Under the pieces are notes generated by a model that was not told the DNA's origin, did not search any database, and worked only from the letters and a program-made list of their open reading frames with translations. A program made the translations under genes and the position numbers. This document shows positions 27,303 to 36,197 of a stretch of 64,000 bases of DNA, in pieces; the stretch's first letter is position 1; each line of letters begins with the position of its first letter. The stretch comes from Gammaproteobacteria bacterium (lineage in GTDB: Bacteria; Pseudomonadota; Gammaproteobacteria; Steroidobacterales; GCA-2729495). Location: assembly GCA_014337915.1 (NCBI GenBank), contig QUBU01000009.1, forward strand, positions 39,422 to 103,421, read 5' to 3'.

Positions 27303-29185
27303 AGGAACTACCGGGGTTTCCGATGGCCAAGCGCAATATCGTCCTGCGTCTCCTGGGCGGCATCTGGCAGGGGCTCAATGCCTTGCGGCGGGTGCTGCAC
27401 CTGATCCTGCTGCTGGTGATATTCGGCGTACTTCTTGCCGGCGTATCCGGGCCGCCGGTGCAGGTGCCGGATTCGGCGGCGCTGCTGGTGGATCCGCAGG
27501 GCGAGCTCGTGGAACAGCTTGCCGGTGATCCCCTGGATCGGCTACTGGGTGAGGTGCAGGGTGACGGTGTGCGCGAGGTGCTTCTGCGGGACCTGGTGGA
27601 CAGCCTCGAGGCTGCGGCCACCGATGACCGGATCAAGATGGTGGTCCTGCGGCTGGAAGGTCTGGAGGCTGGCGGGCTGCCGGAGCTCAAGGCAGTCGCC
27701 AGGGCCATCGGCAAGGTGCGCGCCGCCGGCAAGAAGGTCGTGGCGCTGGGCGATTCCTACGAACAGGGCCAGTACTATCTTGCGGCGCAGGCCGACGAGG
27801 TCTACCTCAATGAGTTGGGGATGGTGTACGTGGACGGGTTCGGTTACTACCGTACGTTTCTCAAGTCCGTCCTCGACAAGCTGCGCATCGACATCAACGT
27901 GTTCCGGGTGGGCGAGTACAAGTCGTTTGTGGAACCCTTCATCCGTGACGACATGTCCGAGGACGACAAACGCGCAAGCCGCCAGTGGCTGCAGTCGATG
28001 TGGAGTGCGTACCAGCGTGACATCGTCGCCGCGCGCAAGCTCGAGCCCGGTGCCCTGGATGACTACGCCAACAATTTTGCGGCCTATCTCCAGGCTGCCG
28101 GGGGCTCCGCCTCGCGTGCCGCGAAGGATCGCCACCTGGTGGACGACCTGATGAGCCGCCAGGACTTCCGCGAATACATGATCGGCCAGGTCGGGGAAGG
28201 CGACGAGCTGGGCACTGACGGCTACAACAGCATCGACTACCGCCAGTACCTGACCACCCTGCGCCGCAGCCGCCCCGGGCTCGGGCATGAAGACAGCGTC
28301 GGTGTCATCGTCGCCTCGGGCCAGATCGTGGACGGCGAGGCGCCACCAGGCGAGGTGGGTGGCGATACGCTGGCTGGGCTCATCCGGGAGGCCAGCGAAG
28401 ACGACTCCATCAAGGCCGTTGTCCTGCGGGTGGATAGCCCCGGGGGCAGCATGTTCGCCTCCGAGGTGGTGCTGGATGAGTTGCGTGCGCTCAAGGCCAC
28501 CGGCAAGCCGCTGGTGGTATCGATGGGCGGCCTGGCGGCCTCCGGCGGGTACTACATCTCGATGGCGGCCGATGAGATCTGGGCCGATGAAACGACCATC
28601 ACCGGCTCCATCGGCGTGGGCGCAGTGGTGCCCACGGTCGATCGCGGACTCGATGCACTGGGTATTCACGTCGATGGCTTCGGCACCACGCGCCTGTCAG
28701 GCCAGTTGCGCCCGGATCGGCCATTGGGCACGGAAGCCCGCGATGTCCTGCAGCAGACCGTGCAGGATGCCTACCGGATCTTCATCAACAGCGTTGCCGA
28801 GGCCCGCAGGATGGATCCCGAGCGGGTCGATGCCATCGCCCGTGGCCGTGTCTGGATCGGCAGCGATGCCAGGGACCTGGGCCTGGTGGATTCCCTGGGC
28901 GACCTGCCCGCGGCCATCGATGCGGCAGCCCGACGGGCTGGCCTGGAGAGCGGGGCCTTTGCCGTGCAGTACGTCGAGCCGGAACTGGCATGGCCGGCGC
29001 GGCTGCTGGAGCAGTACTCCGTACGATTGCTCGAGAACGGCAGGCGCATGGGGCTCCGGATCGGCCACCGCGAGGCGGCTGGCCTCGATCGCCTGAAACT
29101 GGAGGCGCAGCGTCAGCTTGGGGCGCTCAGCGCATTCAACGACCCACGCGGCATCTACATGCTGTGCTCCTGCGCAGCCAACTGA
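27299..29185 (+). CDS. sppA: Signal peptide peptidase SppA (67-kDa type)
   Basis: A 628-residue membrane-anchored serine protease that cleaves remnant signal peptides in the periplasm. One N-terminal membrane segment (about 33-52) precedes two tandem S49 domains, as in the long E. coli-type enzyme (618 residues). The catalytic lysine should be in VGEYKSFVEPF (N-domain) and the serine in GGLAASGGYY (C-domain). VVLRVDSPGGSMFASE is also conserved. The start overlaps the dehydrogenase stop as ATGA; an internal ATG at 27323 gives an N-terminus closer to E. coli and is a fair alternative. Confidence 0.95.
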   Translation: MKELPGFPMAKRNIVLRLLGGIWQGLNALRRVLHLILLLVIFGVLLAGVSGPPVQVPDSAALLVDPQGELVEQLAGDPLDRLLGEVQGDGVREVLLRDLVDSLEAAATDDRIKMVVLRLEGLEAGGLPELKAVARAIGKVRAAGKKVVALGDSYEQGQYYLAAQADEVYLNELGMVYVDGFGYYRTFLKSVLDKLRIDINVFRVGEYKSFVEPFIRDDMSEDDKRASRQWLQSMWSAYQRDIVAARKLEPGALDDYANNFAAYLQAAGGSASRAAKDRHLVDDLMSRQDFREYMIGQVGEGDELGTDGYNSIDYRQYLTTLRRSRPGLGHEDSVGVIVASGQIVDGEAPPGEVGGDTLAGLIREASEDDSIKAVVLRVDSPGGSMFASEVVLDELRALKATGKPLVVSMGGLAASGGYYISMAADEIWADETTITGSIGVGAVVPTVDRGLDALGIHVDGFGTTRLSGQLRPDRPLGTEARDVLQQTVQDAYRIFINSVAEARRMDPERVDAIARGRVWIGSDARDLGLVDSLGDLPAAIDAAARRAGLESGAFAVQYVEPELAWPARLLEQYSVRLLENGRRMGLRIGHREAAGLDRLKLEAQRQLGALSAFNDPRGIYMLCSCAAN

Positions 29186-29223
29186 AGGCAGTGATGTCCG
29201 TATCCTGCCCCCGGCGGCGCCCC

Positions 29224-29745
29224 TCAGTCGCCGCGCAGGCCCTGCAGAGCATGTGCCTTCGGAGAGTCGAACAGGGATAGCCTGGCGCCGGCGCCCAGCC
29301 TGGACCAGCTGGTGATTTCAGCTTCGATGACGACCATCCCGCAGGTCGGCACGTTGTCGATCGCGGCACCGGTGAGCTGGTTGGCGAGTTCGGTAATACC
29401 CGGGTTGTGGCCGCAGAGCAGGATATCGCTGAAGCTATTGTCCTGGCGGGCGATGACCTGCAGCATCTCCTGCGGCGAAGCGAGGTAGAGGTCTGGTTCG
29501 CGCTGCAGGAACTCGAGCGGGTAGCCGATCTCCCGCGCCACCAGCCGTGCGGTCTGCAGCGCCCGTGTTGCGGGGCTGGTGACGATCAGCGACGGGCGGA
29601 TACCGGCGGCGACCAGCCGGCGGCCCATGCGGGGCGCATCCTGCCTGCCACGGTCATTGAGCGGCCGGTCGCGGTCGGCCACTTCGCCAGCTGGCGGCTG
29701 TGCCTTGGCGTGGCGCAGCAGGGTGATGCGCTTGACGGCAGGCAT
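29224..29745 (-). CDS. SixA-like phosphohistidine phosphatase
   Basis: A 173-residue histidine-phosphatase superfamily protein. The catalytic LRHAK motif lies near residue 10, a second Arg in SPATRALQTA, and the second catalytic His in CGHNPGITELA. The size and motif spacing match SixA, which removes phosphate from phosphohistidine domains such as ArcB or Npr. It is the last gene of the minus-strand suf cluster, only 7 bases after sufT, so it is probably co-transcribed. No functional link to Fe-S assembly is known to me. Confidence 0.9.
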   Translation of the reverse strand: MPAVKRITLLRHAKAQPPAGEVADRDRPLNDRGRQDAPRMGRRLVAAGIRPSLIVTSPATRALQTARLVAREIGYPLEFLQREPDLYLASPQEMLQVIARQDNSFSDILLCGHNPGITELANQLTGAAIDNVPTCGMVVIEAEITSWSRLGAGARLSLFDSPKAHALQGLRGD

Positions 29746-29752
29746 CGGGCAG

Positions 29753-30307
29753 CTACAACAGGCCGGCCTCGAGGCGCGCTTCCTCCGACATCATGCTCAT
29801 GCTCCAGGGCGGGTCGAAAACCAGTTCGACGTCCACACTGCCCACGGTCGGCAGCTGGCGGACCTTGTCGCGGACTTCCTCCACCAGGACTTCACCCATG
29901 CCACAACCCGGTGCGGTCACCGTCATCTTGATGTGGACCGACCTGCTGTCGGTTTCCGCGGACTTTTCAATCCGGCATTCATAGACGAGGCCAAGGTCGA
30001 CGATGTTGATTGGGATCTCGGGGTCGTACACCGTGCGCATCTGGTCGAGGACCAGCTGCTCGAACTCGCCATCAGTCGCACCCGGCCGGAGTTCAGGGGG
30101 CTGCGCCGGTTCCTTGCCGAGGGCGTCGGCATCGCGGCCCGCCACCCGGTAGAGGTTACCCTCGAAATACACGGTGAAGCTGCCGCCCATGGCCTGGGTG
30201 ATATAGACCAACGAGTCCTTCGGCAGGCGGTTGGGGATGCCTGCCGGGACGCTCAGGGTGTCCACGTCCCGCCTCAGGACCACGGGTTCATTGTCGTTGC
30301 CAAACAT
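29753..30307 (-). CDS. sufT: Fe-S assembly protein SufT (DUF59/MIP18 family)
   Basis: A 184-residue protein whose C-terminal half (about 78-175) is a DUF59/MIP18 domain with MRTVYDPEIPINIVDLGLVY and KMTVTAPGCGMGEVL, which holds the conserved Cys. The N-terminal half (GGSFTVYFEGNLYRVAGRDADAL) is the extension characteristic of SufT. SufT helps mature Fe-S proteins when demand is high. It follows sufU by 10 bases at the end of the suf operon, the usual SufT position in many proteobacteria. Confidence 0.93.
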   Translation of the reverse strand: MFGNDNEPVVLRRDVDTLSVPAGIPNRLPKDSLVYITQAMGGSFTVYFEGNLYRVAGRDADALGKEPAQPPELRPGATDGEFEQLVLDQMRTVYDPEIPINIVDLGLVYECRIEKSAETDSRSVHIKMTVTAPGCGMGEVLVEEVRDKVRQLPTVGSVDVELVFDPPWSMSMMSEEARLEAGLL

Positions 30308-30317
30308 GATTGCTTCG

Positions 30318-30767
30318 TTACTCCGTGCTCACGGGAGACGGTGAGCCTTCCAGCGCGGCACCCAGCGTCCGCCAGGGCAGGGTTGCGCAGCGTACGCGGG
30401 CCGGGTAGTTGCGCACCCCGGCCAGGGCCGCCAGGTCGCCAGGCAGGTCCCCATCCGGGCTGTTGAATGCAGCGGCCACCTCGCGTGCCAGCCGCTGGAC
30501 CTCGGCTGGTGGCAGGCCACGCACGAGGTCGGTCAGCATCGATGACGATGCAAGGGAGATGGCACAGCCGCAGGCGTCGAAGCTGATGTCGGCGACGACA
30601 CCGTCGGCCTCGCGCAGAAAAAGCGTAACCTGGTCGCCGCACAGCGGATTGTTGCCCGTGGCCTGCCGGTCGGGCCGCTCCATCCGCCGGAAATTGTGCG
30701 GCTGACGGCTGTGCTCCAGCACCGTGGCCTGGTAAAGGCGCGCCAGTGGTTCAGCGGGCTTCGGCAT
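30318..30767 (-). CDS. sufU: SufU/NifU-like Fe-S scaffold or sulfur-transfer protein
   Basis: A 149-residue IscU/SufU-fold protein. Three conserved cysteines are visible: NPLCGD, the Cys in ACGCAIS and RCATLPW. An insert between the second and third cysteines (about 85-118) is typical of SufU rather than IscU. SufU proteins accept sulfur from SufS or act as scaffold. The start overlaps the sufS stop by one base. No sufE is in the operon, so SufU probably plays that role here; that is inference. Confidence 0.93.
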   Translation of the reverse strand: MPKPAEPLARLYQATVLEHSRQPHNFRRMERPDRQATGNNPLCGDQVTLFLREADGVVADISFDACGCAISLASSSMLTDLVRGLPPAEVQRLAREVAAAFNSPDGDLPGDLAALAGVRNYPARVRCATLPWRTLGAALEGSPSPVSTE

Positions 30768-32023
30768 CAGGCCAGCATCCTGCGGGCGACCTCGACCGCG
30801 GCCACCAGCTGGTCGACTTCGCGGCGGGTGTTGTAGAACGCAAATGACGCCCGCGCCGTGCCGCCAACGCCAAAGAAGTCCATGACCGGCATGGCGCAGT
30901 GATGGCCGGCGCGGATGGCGACTCCCTGGTGATCGAGGACGGTGCCCAGGTCATGCGGGTGGATGCCTTCGATGTTGAACGACAGGACACCGGCCTTTTC
31001 CTGCGCCTCACCGATGAGCTGCACGCCGGGCAGGGCGGCGATGGCGCGGGTCGCCTGCTCCAGCAGTGCCGCTTCGTGCTGCGCGATGCGATCCATGCCG
31101 ACCTGTTCCAGGTAGGCGATTGCTGCCCCCAGTCCGACCGCGCCCGCTACGTCCGGCGTGCCGGCCTCGAACTTGTAGGGCAACTCGTTGTACTCGGTGT
31201 GATCGAAGGACACCGACAGGATCATGTCGCCACCGCCCTGGAAGGGCGGCAGCCGCTCGAGCCATTCACGCCTGCCGTACAGCACGCCAATACCGGTCGG
31301 ACCGCACATCTTGTGGCCCGAGAATGCGTAGAAGTCGCAACCGAGGCCCTGGACGTCCACCTTCTGATGGGCGACCGCCTGGGCGCCGTCCAGGAGGACC
31401 GGAATGCCCAGGGCGTGGGCCGCGGCGGTGATCTCGGCGACCGGGTTCACCGTGCCGAGCGCATTGGAAACGTGGGCCATGGCGACCAGCCGCGTACGCC
31501 GATTGAGCAGGCGGTGGAACTCGTCGAGGCGCAGTTCGCCGCTCCTGGTGATCGGCACCACCCGGAGGCGGGCGCCGGTTCGCTGGCAGGCCAGCTGCCA
31601 GGGGACGATGTTCGAGTGATGCTCCATGTGGGAGATCAGGATCTCGTCGCCGGGCTGGAGGGTCTCGCGGAGCGTGTAGGCCACGAGGTTGATCGCTTCC
31701 GTGGCGCCGCGCGTGAAGATGATCTCCGCACGTTCCGCGGCGTTCAGGAAGCGTCGGGCTGCTTCACGCCCTGCTTCCTGGGCTTCGGTGGCCCGATGAC
31801 TCAGGGCATGGACCCCGCGATGCACGTTGGCGTGGTCGTGCTCGTAGTAGTGCCGGATGGCGTCGAGGACACTGCGCGGCCGCTGGTAGGAGGCTGCGTT
31901 GTCGAGGTAGGCGAGGGGATAGCCGTTGATTTCCTGGTGCAGGATCGGGAAATCCCGCCGGATGCGCTCGACGTCCAGCAGGTCCCGGGCCGTAACGCCG
32001 GCTGGCTGGCTGTAGGCATTCAT
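30767..32023 (-). CDS. sufS: Cysteine desulfurase SufS
   Basis: A class V aminotransferase-fold PLP enzyme (418 residues) that takes sulfur from cysteine as a persulfide for Fe-S assembly. Features: YLDNAASYQRP, RGATEAINLVAY, HMEHHSNIVPWQ, the Schiff-base lysine in FSGHKMCGPTGIGVLYG, and the catalytic Cys in RAGHHCAMP with the short group II loop. It overlaps sufD by four bases upstream and sufU by one base downstream, giving tight operon packing. Confidence 0.97.
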   Translation of the reverse strand: MNAYSQPAGVTARDLLDVERIRRDFPILHQEINGYPLAYLDNAASYQRPRSVLDAIRHYYEHDHANVHRGVHALSHRATEAQEAGREAARRFLNAAERAEIIFTRGATEAINLVAYTLRETLQPGDEILISHMEHHSNIVPWQLACQRTGARLRVVPITRSGELRLDEFHRLLNRRTRLVAMAHVSNALGTVNPVAEITAAAHALGIPVLLDGAQAVAHQKVDVQGLGCDFYAFSGHKMCGPTGIGVLYGRREWLERLPPFQGGGDMILSVSFDHTEYNELPYKFEAGTPDVAGAVGLGAAIAYLEQVGMDRIAQHEAALLEQATRAIAALPGVQLIGEAQEKAGVLSFNIEGIHPHDLGTVLDHQGVAIRAGHHCAMPVMDFFGVGGTARASFAFYNTRREVDQLVAAVEVARRMLA

Positions 32024-33342
32024 GGCGCAGTACCGACGTCAGCGAGATCCGGCAGCCGGGAGCCGAGCAGCCCGACGACGTGGTCCACGAGGCTGTCCAC
32101 CGGCAACTGCCCGATGATTTCGCGGGCGAAGGCGGCAATGAGCATGCGCCTTGCCTCGTCGGCACCGATGCCCCGGGAGCGAAGGTAGAAGATGGAGGCA
32201 GGATCCAGCCGGCCGGTGGTCGCACCGTGGGCGCACTTGACGTCGTCGGCGTAGATCTCCAGTTCCGGCTTGGTATCGATTTCCGCCTGCCGTGAAAGCA
32301 GGAGATTCTCGTTGCGCAGCACGGCGTCCGCCTTGTCGGCCCCGCGATGCACCAGGATCTTGCCATTGAAGATACCGCGACCGGCGCCATCGGCGATGCC
32401 GCGGAAGTGCTCGCTGCAGCGGGTGCGCACCGCCCGGTGATCGACGCGTGTCTGGTTGTCGACGTGCCGCCGGCCATCGGCGAAGAACAGCCCATGGATG
32501 TCAGTGCTGGCGCCAGGTCCGTCCAGGGACACCCGCAGGTCGTTCCGCGTGAGCTGCCCGCCGAGGTCGATGCCGAAGAGGCTGGCTTCGGCTCCGGCCT
32601 GCAGGCTGATGCGCTGCATGGCCACGTGGAAGGCTGCATCTGCCCCGTCCTGCAGCCTGATATAGGTCAGACGGGAATCCCGTTCACAGATGATGTCGGT
32701 CACGGAGTTTGCGGCACTCGCGCCAGTGCCCGCCTGCTGCTCGATGAGAGTACAGCTGCTGCCAGGTCGCAGGCGCAGGACGAGGCGATTGTGCGCCATC
32801 CGTTCCGGGCCGGATCCGTGGATGATGAAAAGCGGCCCTGTGGCAGTCACTCCGGCTGCGACTTCGATGGCCAGGCCGTCCGAGAGCATGGCCGCATTCA
32901 GGGACGCGAGGGCATTGTCATTCTCCCTGCTGTCGCCTTCCAGGCTGGCCTCCCAGGCCAACCGGCCCTGGGCGCCATCCAGCCTGTGGAGCGTCACTCC
33001 GTCGGGTGGCGTGAGCCGCGACACTGCGGGCAACAGCGTCCCGGCGTCAAAGACCGCTACCATGCCCATTCCTGCGGGAACGGGCTGGTCGCCAGCGGTG
33101 GGCGGCGGCGAGGGCAGGGCAGATCCGGATTGTGCAGGCGACAGTCGCAGGCTCCGCTCGGCGTACTCGCGCAGATCCGTGTAGCGCCAGTCCTCCAGGC
33201 GGAGTGAGGGAATCCCGGCTTGCTGAAAGCGCCGGAGCGCGGCAGCACGCAGGGGCTGCAGCCATTCGGGACCGGGGCGCAGCGCTGCTCCGGCTGCAGC
33301 AGCTGCGGCCAGGCCGCTTGCGAGGTCTGGTCTCGCGCTCAT
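32020..33342 (-). CDS. sufD: Fe-S scaffold complex subunit SufD
   Basis: SufD (440 residues), partner of SufB in the SufBC2D scaffold. The N-terminal helical part contains SLRLEDWRYTDLR, followed by the right-handed beta-helix and a C-terminal region with VKCAHGATTGRLDPASIFYLRSRG that holds the conserved His. DTKPELEIYADDVKC is a family hallmark. It lies 6 bases after sufC and its end overlaps sufS by four. Confidence 0.96.
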   Translation of the reverse strand: MSARPDLASGLAAAAAAGAALRPGPEWLQPLRAAALRRFQQAGIPSLRLEDWRYTDLREYAERSLRLSPAQSGSALPSPPPTAGDQPVPAGMGMVAVFDAGTLLPAVSRLTPPDGVTLHRLDGAQGRLAWEASLEGDSRENDNALASLNAAMLSDGLAIEVAAGVTATGPLFIIHGSGPERMAHNRLVLRLRPGSSCTLIEQQAGTGASAANSVTDIICERDSRLTYIRLQDGADAAFHVAMQRISLQAGAEASLFGIDLGGQLTRNDLRVSLDGPGASTDIHGLFFADGRRHVDNQTRVDHRAVRTRCSEHFRGIADGAGRGIFNGKILVHRGADKADAVLRNENLLLSRQAEIDTKPELEIYADDVKCAHGATTGRLDPASIFYLRSRGIGADEARRMLIAAFAREIIGQLPVDSLVDHVVGLLGSRLPDLADVGTAP

Positions 33343-33348
33343 GCTGCT

Positions 33349-34101
33349 TCAGCCGCTGGCGGCCACGAGCCAGTCATAGCCCCGTGCCTCCAGGTCGAGC
33401 GCGAGCGAGCGGTCGCCGGTTCGCACGATGCGTCCGCCGGCCAGCACGTGCACGAAGTCCGGCTCGATGTGCGACAGCAGGCGCTGGTAGTGGGTGACCA
33501 TGACGAAGCTGCGCTGGCCGTCACGAAGGCTGTTGACGCCATTGGCAACCACCTTTAGCGCGTCGATATCCAGGCCGGAGTCCGTCTCGTCCAGCACTGC
33601 GAGGGCAGGCTCCAGGATGGTCATCTGGAAAATCTCATTGCGCTTTTTCTCGCCGCCGGAGAAGCCCTCGTTCACCCCCCGGGACATGAACTGCTCCCCC
33701 ATCTGCATCAGCCGTGCCTTCTCCCTGGCGAGGCGCATGAACTGCAGGGCATCGATCTCGGTCTCGCCGCGGTGCCGGCGCCGCGCATTCAGCGCCGCCC
33801 GCAGCAGGTAGATGTTGTTGACACCCGGAATCTCTACCGGGTACTGGAAGCCCAGGAAGAGCCCCTCGCGAGCCCGCTCCTCCGGGCTCATCGCCAGCAG
33901 ATCCTTGCCGCGGAAAACCACGGTACCGGCGGTGACCTCGAAGCCCTCCCGGCCGGCCAGCACATGGGCCAGGGTGCTTTTGCCGGAACCGTTAGGGCCC
34001 ATGATGGCGTGGACCTCGCCCGGGCCAACCCGCAGGGACAGGCCCTTGAGGATTGGCGTGCCGGCGGCGGTGGCGTGCAGGTTGTCGACTTCGAGCAGCA
34101 T
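33349..34101 (-). CDS. sufC: SufC ATPase of the Fe-S scaffold complex
   Basis: A 250-residue ABC-type ATPase that energises the SufBCD scaffold in the cytosol and has no membrane partner. Walker A GPNGSGKST lies near residue 35, then FQYPVEIPGV, the signature FSGGEKKRNEI, Walker B LAVLDETDSGLDIDALK and VTHYQRLL. The sequence is nearly collinear with E. coli SufC. It lies 24 bases after sufB, the largest gap in the operon. Confidence 0.98.
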   Translation of the reverse strand: MLLEVDNLHATAAGTPILKGLSLRVGPGEVHAIMGPNGSGKSTLAHVLAGREGFEVTAGTVVFRGKDLLAMSPEERAREGLFLGFQYPVEIPGVNNIYLLRAALNARRRHRGETEIDALQFMRLAREKARLMQMGEQFMSRGVNEGFSGGEKKRNEIFQMTILEPALAVLDETDSGLDIDALKVVANGVNSLRDGQRSFVMVTHYQRLLSHIEPDFVHVLAGGRIVRTGDRSLALDLEARGYDWLVAASG

Positions 34102-34125
34102 GATGCTTTGATTGCCGGGCTGTGG

Positions 34126-35571
34126 TCAGCCCACGGCTCCCTCCAGGCTGACACTCAACAGGTTCTGGGCCTCGACGGCGAATTCCATGGGCAGTTCGCG
34201 GAAGACCTGCTTGCAGAATCCGTTGACGATGAGGTTGACGGCGTCTTCTGCCGAGAGCCCGCGCTGCCGGCAGTAGAACAGCTGATCATCGGAGATCTTC
34301 GAGGTGGTCGCTTCGTGCTCGATGATGGCGCCCGGGTTGCGAATTTCCATGTACGGGAACGTGTGCGCCCCGCACAGCTTGCCGATCAGCAGCGAATCAC
34401 ACTGGGTGAAATTGCGGGCACCATCCGCCGACGGGAAGACCTTCACCAGTCCCCGGTAGGACTGCTGGGCACGGCCGGCGGAAATCCCCTTGGAAACGAT
34501 GGTGCTGCGCGTGTTCCGGCCAATATGGATCATCTTCGTGCCGGTATCGGCCTGCTGCAGGTTGTTCGTCACCGCTACCGAGTAGAACTCGCCGACGGAA
34601 TTGTCGCCCCGCAGGATGCAGCTCGGGTATTTCCAGGTGATGGCCGAGCCCGCTTCCACCTGGGTCCAGGAGATCTTCGAATCCGCTCCCCGGCAGTCGC
34701 CGCGCTTGGTAACGAAGTTGTAGATGCCGCCGTTGCCCTGTTCGTCCCCCGGGTACCAGTTCTGCACGGTCGAGTACTTGATCTCTGCACCGCGCATGGC
34801 CACGAGTTCGACGACCGCTGCGTGGAGCTGGTTCTCGTCGCGCTGGGGAGCGGTGCAGCCTTCCAGATAGCTGACGTGGGAGCCTTCTTCGGCAATGATC
34901 AGGGTACGCTCGAACTGGCCGGTTTTCGCGGCATTGATGCGGAAGTAGGTAGACAACTCCATGGGGCAGCGCACGCCCTTCGGCACGTAGACGAAGGAGC
35001 CGTCGGAGAATACCGCCGAGTTCAGCGTGGCGAAGTAGTTGTCGCGGTAGGGGACCACGCTGCCCAGGTATTCCTCGACAATGGCCGGGTGCCGGCGCAC
35101 GGCCTCGGAGAACGAACAGAAGATGACGCCAGCCGCCGCCAGCTTCTCCTGGAACGTCGTCGTCACGGAAACGCTGTCGAACACGGCATCCACGGCCACG
35201 CCTGCGAGCCGGGCGCGTTCATGGAGCGGGATGCCAAGCTTCTCGTAGGTTGCCAGCAGCTTGGGATCGACCTCCTCGATGCTGCGCGGGCCATCCTTGC
35301 GGGCCTTCGGCGCCGAGTAGTAGGAAATGGCCTGATAGTCGATTGGCGGATGATGCAGCTTGGCCCAGGACGGCTCCGCCTGGGTGAGCCAGTAGCGGAA
35401 TGCCTTCAGGCGCCACTCCAGCAGGAACGCCGGTTCGTTCTTCTTGGCGGAAATCAGCCGGATGACGTCCTCGTCGAGCCCGGGCGGGACGGTGTCCGAC
35501 TCGATGTCCGTGACAAAGCCATGGCGGTACTTCTGCCCAACCAGTTCCTCGATGGATCCGGGCTTGTTCAT
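34126..35571 (-). CDS. sufB: Fe-S scaffold complex subunit SufB
   Basis: SufB (481 residues) is the main scaffold on which SufS-derived sulfur and iron are assembled. Conserved segments: [54 protein letters not shown], GGxx-type beta-helix strands and the C-terminal [21 protein letters not shown]. The ATG overlaps the regulator's stop by four bases (ATGA), so sufB is translationally coupled to the regulator gene. Confidence 0.98.
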   Translation of the reverse strand: MNKPGSIEELVGQKYRHGFVTDIESDTVPPGLDEDVIRLISAKKNEPAFLLEWRLKAFRYWLTQAEPSWAKLHHPPIDYQAISYYSAPKARKDGPRSIEEVDPKLLATYEKLGIPLHERARLAGVAVDAVFDSVSVTTTFQEKLAAAGVIFCSFSEAVRRHPAIVEEYLGSVVPYRDNYFATLNSAVFSDGSFVYVPKGVRCPMELSTYFRINAAKTGQFERTLIIAEEGSHVSYLEGCTAPQRDENQLHAAVVELVAMRGAEIKYSTVQNWYPGDEQGNGGIYNFVTKRGDCRGADSKISWTQVEAGSAITWKYPSCILRGDNSVGEFYSVAVTNNLQQADTGTKMIHIGRNTRSTIVSKGISAGRAQQSYRGLVKVFPSADGARNFTQCDSLLIGKLCGAHTFPYMEIRNPGAIIEHEATTSKISDDQLFYCRQRGLSAEDAVNLIVNGFCKQVFRELPMEFAVEAQNLLSVSLEGAVG

Positions 35572-36035
35572 CGACCGTACCTCACCAGGGTCCGGGTGAT
35601 GCCCCGCGTGAGGCCCGCGACCGGCAGGTCACGGGCGGGCCTTGCCAGGTCGGCCAGGCTGATGTCGTCCAGGGCCGAGCGGATAGCCCGGTTGATCTTC
35701 TGCCAGGCACCGCCCACCTGGCAGAGCGCCTCGAGCTCGCACTGGCTGTCCTCGTGACTGCACTCGGTGATTGCTACCGGGCCGTCGAGGACGTCGAGGA
35801 TGTCGGCCGCACTGATCTCGCTGGCGGGCCGGCCGAGGCAGTAGCCTCCGTCCGCGCCCCGGGCCGAAATGACGAGGCCTGAGCGGGTCAGCAGCTTGAG
35901 GATCTTCTGTACCGTAGGCAGCGCGACGTGAACGCCGGCAGCGACATCGCTGGCGGAACACAGTTTCCCGCCACGTCCCGCGAGGTGGACGAGGATCATC
36001 GTGCCGTAGTCGGTCAGGCGGCTGATACGTAGCAT
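35568..36035 (-). CDS. Rrf2-family SUF operon regulator (SufR/IscR-like)
   Basis: A 155-residue winged-helix Rrf2 protein, first gene of the suf operon. The ATG at 36035 gives the standard [15 protein letters not shown] start. The DNA-binding part contains [17 protein letters not shown] and [14 protein letters not shown]. Three cysteines in [15 protein letters not shown] match the Fe-S-binding loop of IscR-type sensors. Such regulators repress suf when clusters are plentiful. A perfect inverted repeat resembling the IscR type 1 core lies 24 bases upstream of the start, suggesting autoregulation. It matches the SUF-specific Rrf2 group seen in Xanthomonadales-like bacteria. Confidence 0.93.
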   Translation of the reverse strand: MLRISRLTDYGTMILVHLAGRGGKLCSASDVAAGVHVALPTVQKILKLLTRSGLVISARGADGGYCLGRPASEISAADILDVLDGPVAITECSHEDSQCELEALCQVGGAWQKINRAIRSALDDISLADLARPARDLPVAGLTRGITRTLVRYGR

Positions 36036-36058
36036 GCAGGCGGTCCGGAAATCATATG

Positions 36059-36073
36059 GGACTATAATAGTCC
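36059..36073. promoter_or_regulatory. Probable Rrf2/IscR-type operator for the suf operon
   Basis: A perfect inverted repeat GGACTAT-A-ATAGTCC lies between the divergent suf regulator and mlaF. Its core GACTATAATAGTC fits the core of the E. coli IscR type 1 consensus (GACTRWWWYAGTC) at every position, though the outer bases fit poorly. It sits 24 bases upstream of the regulator's ATG and next to TATGAT (minus strand, 36052-36057), a candidate -10 box, so a bound repressor could block initiation. Seen directly: symmetry and position. Inferred: that the adjacent regulator binds it. Confidence 0.65.
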
Positions 36074-36197
36074 TGATTGCCCTGGTCGACAAGCGCAATG
36101 CGGTGCGCGGCCCTCGATCAGGTTGATTCTGGTATCCTAGCGGCCCTGCACAAATCAGCGCAGGATCGCGTCATGAGTTGTGTCATCCCGAACAGGC

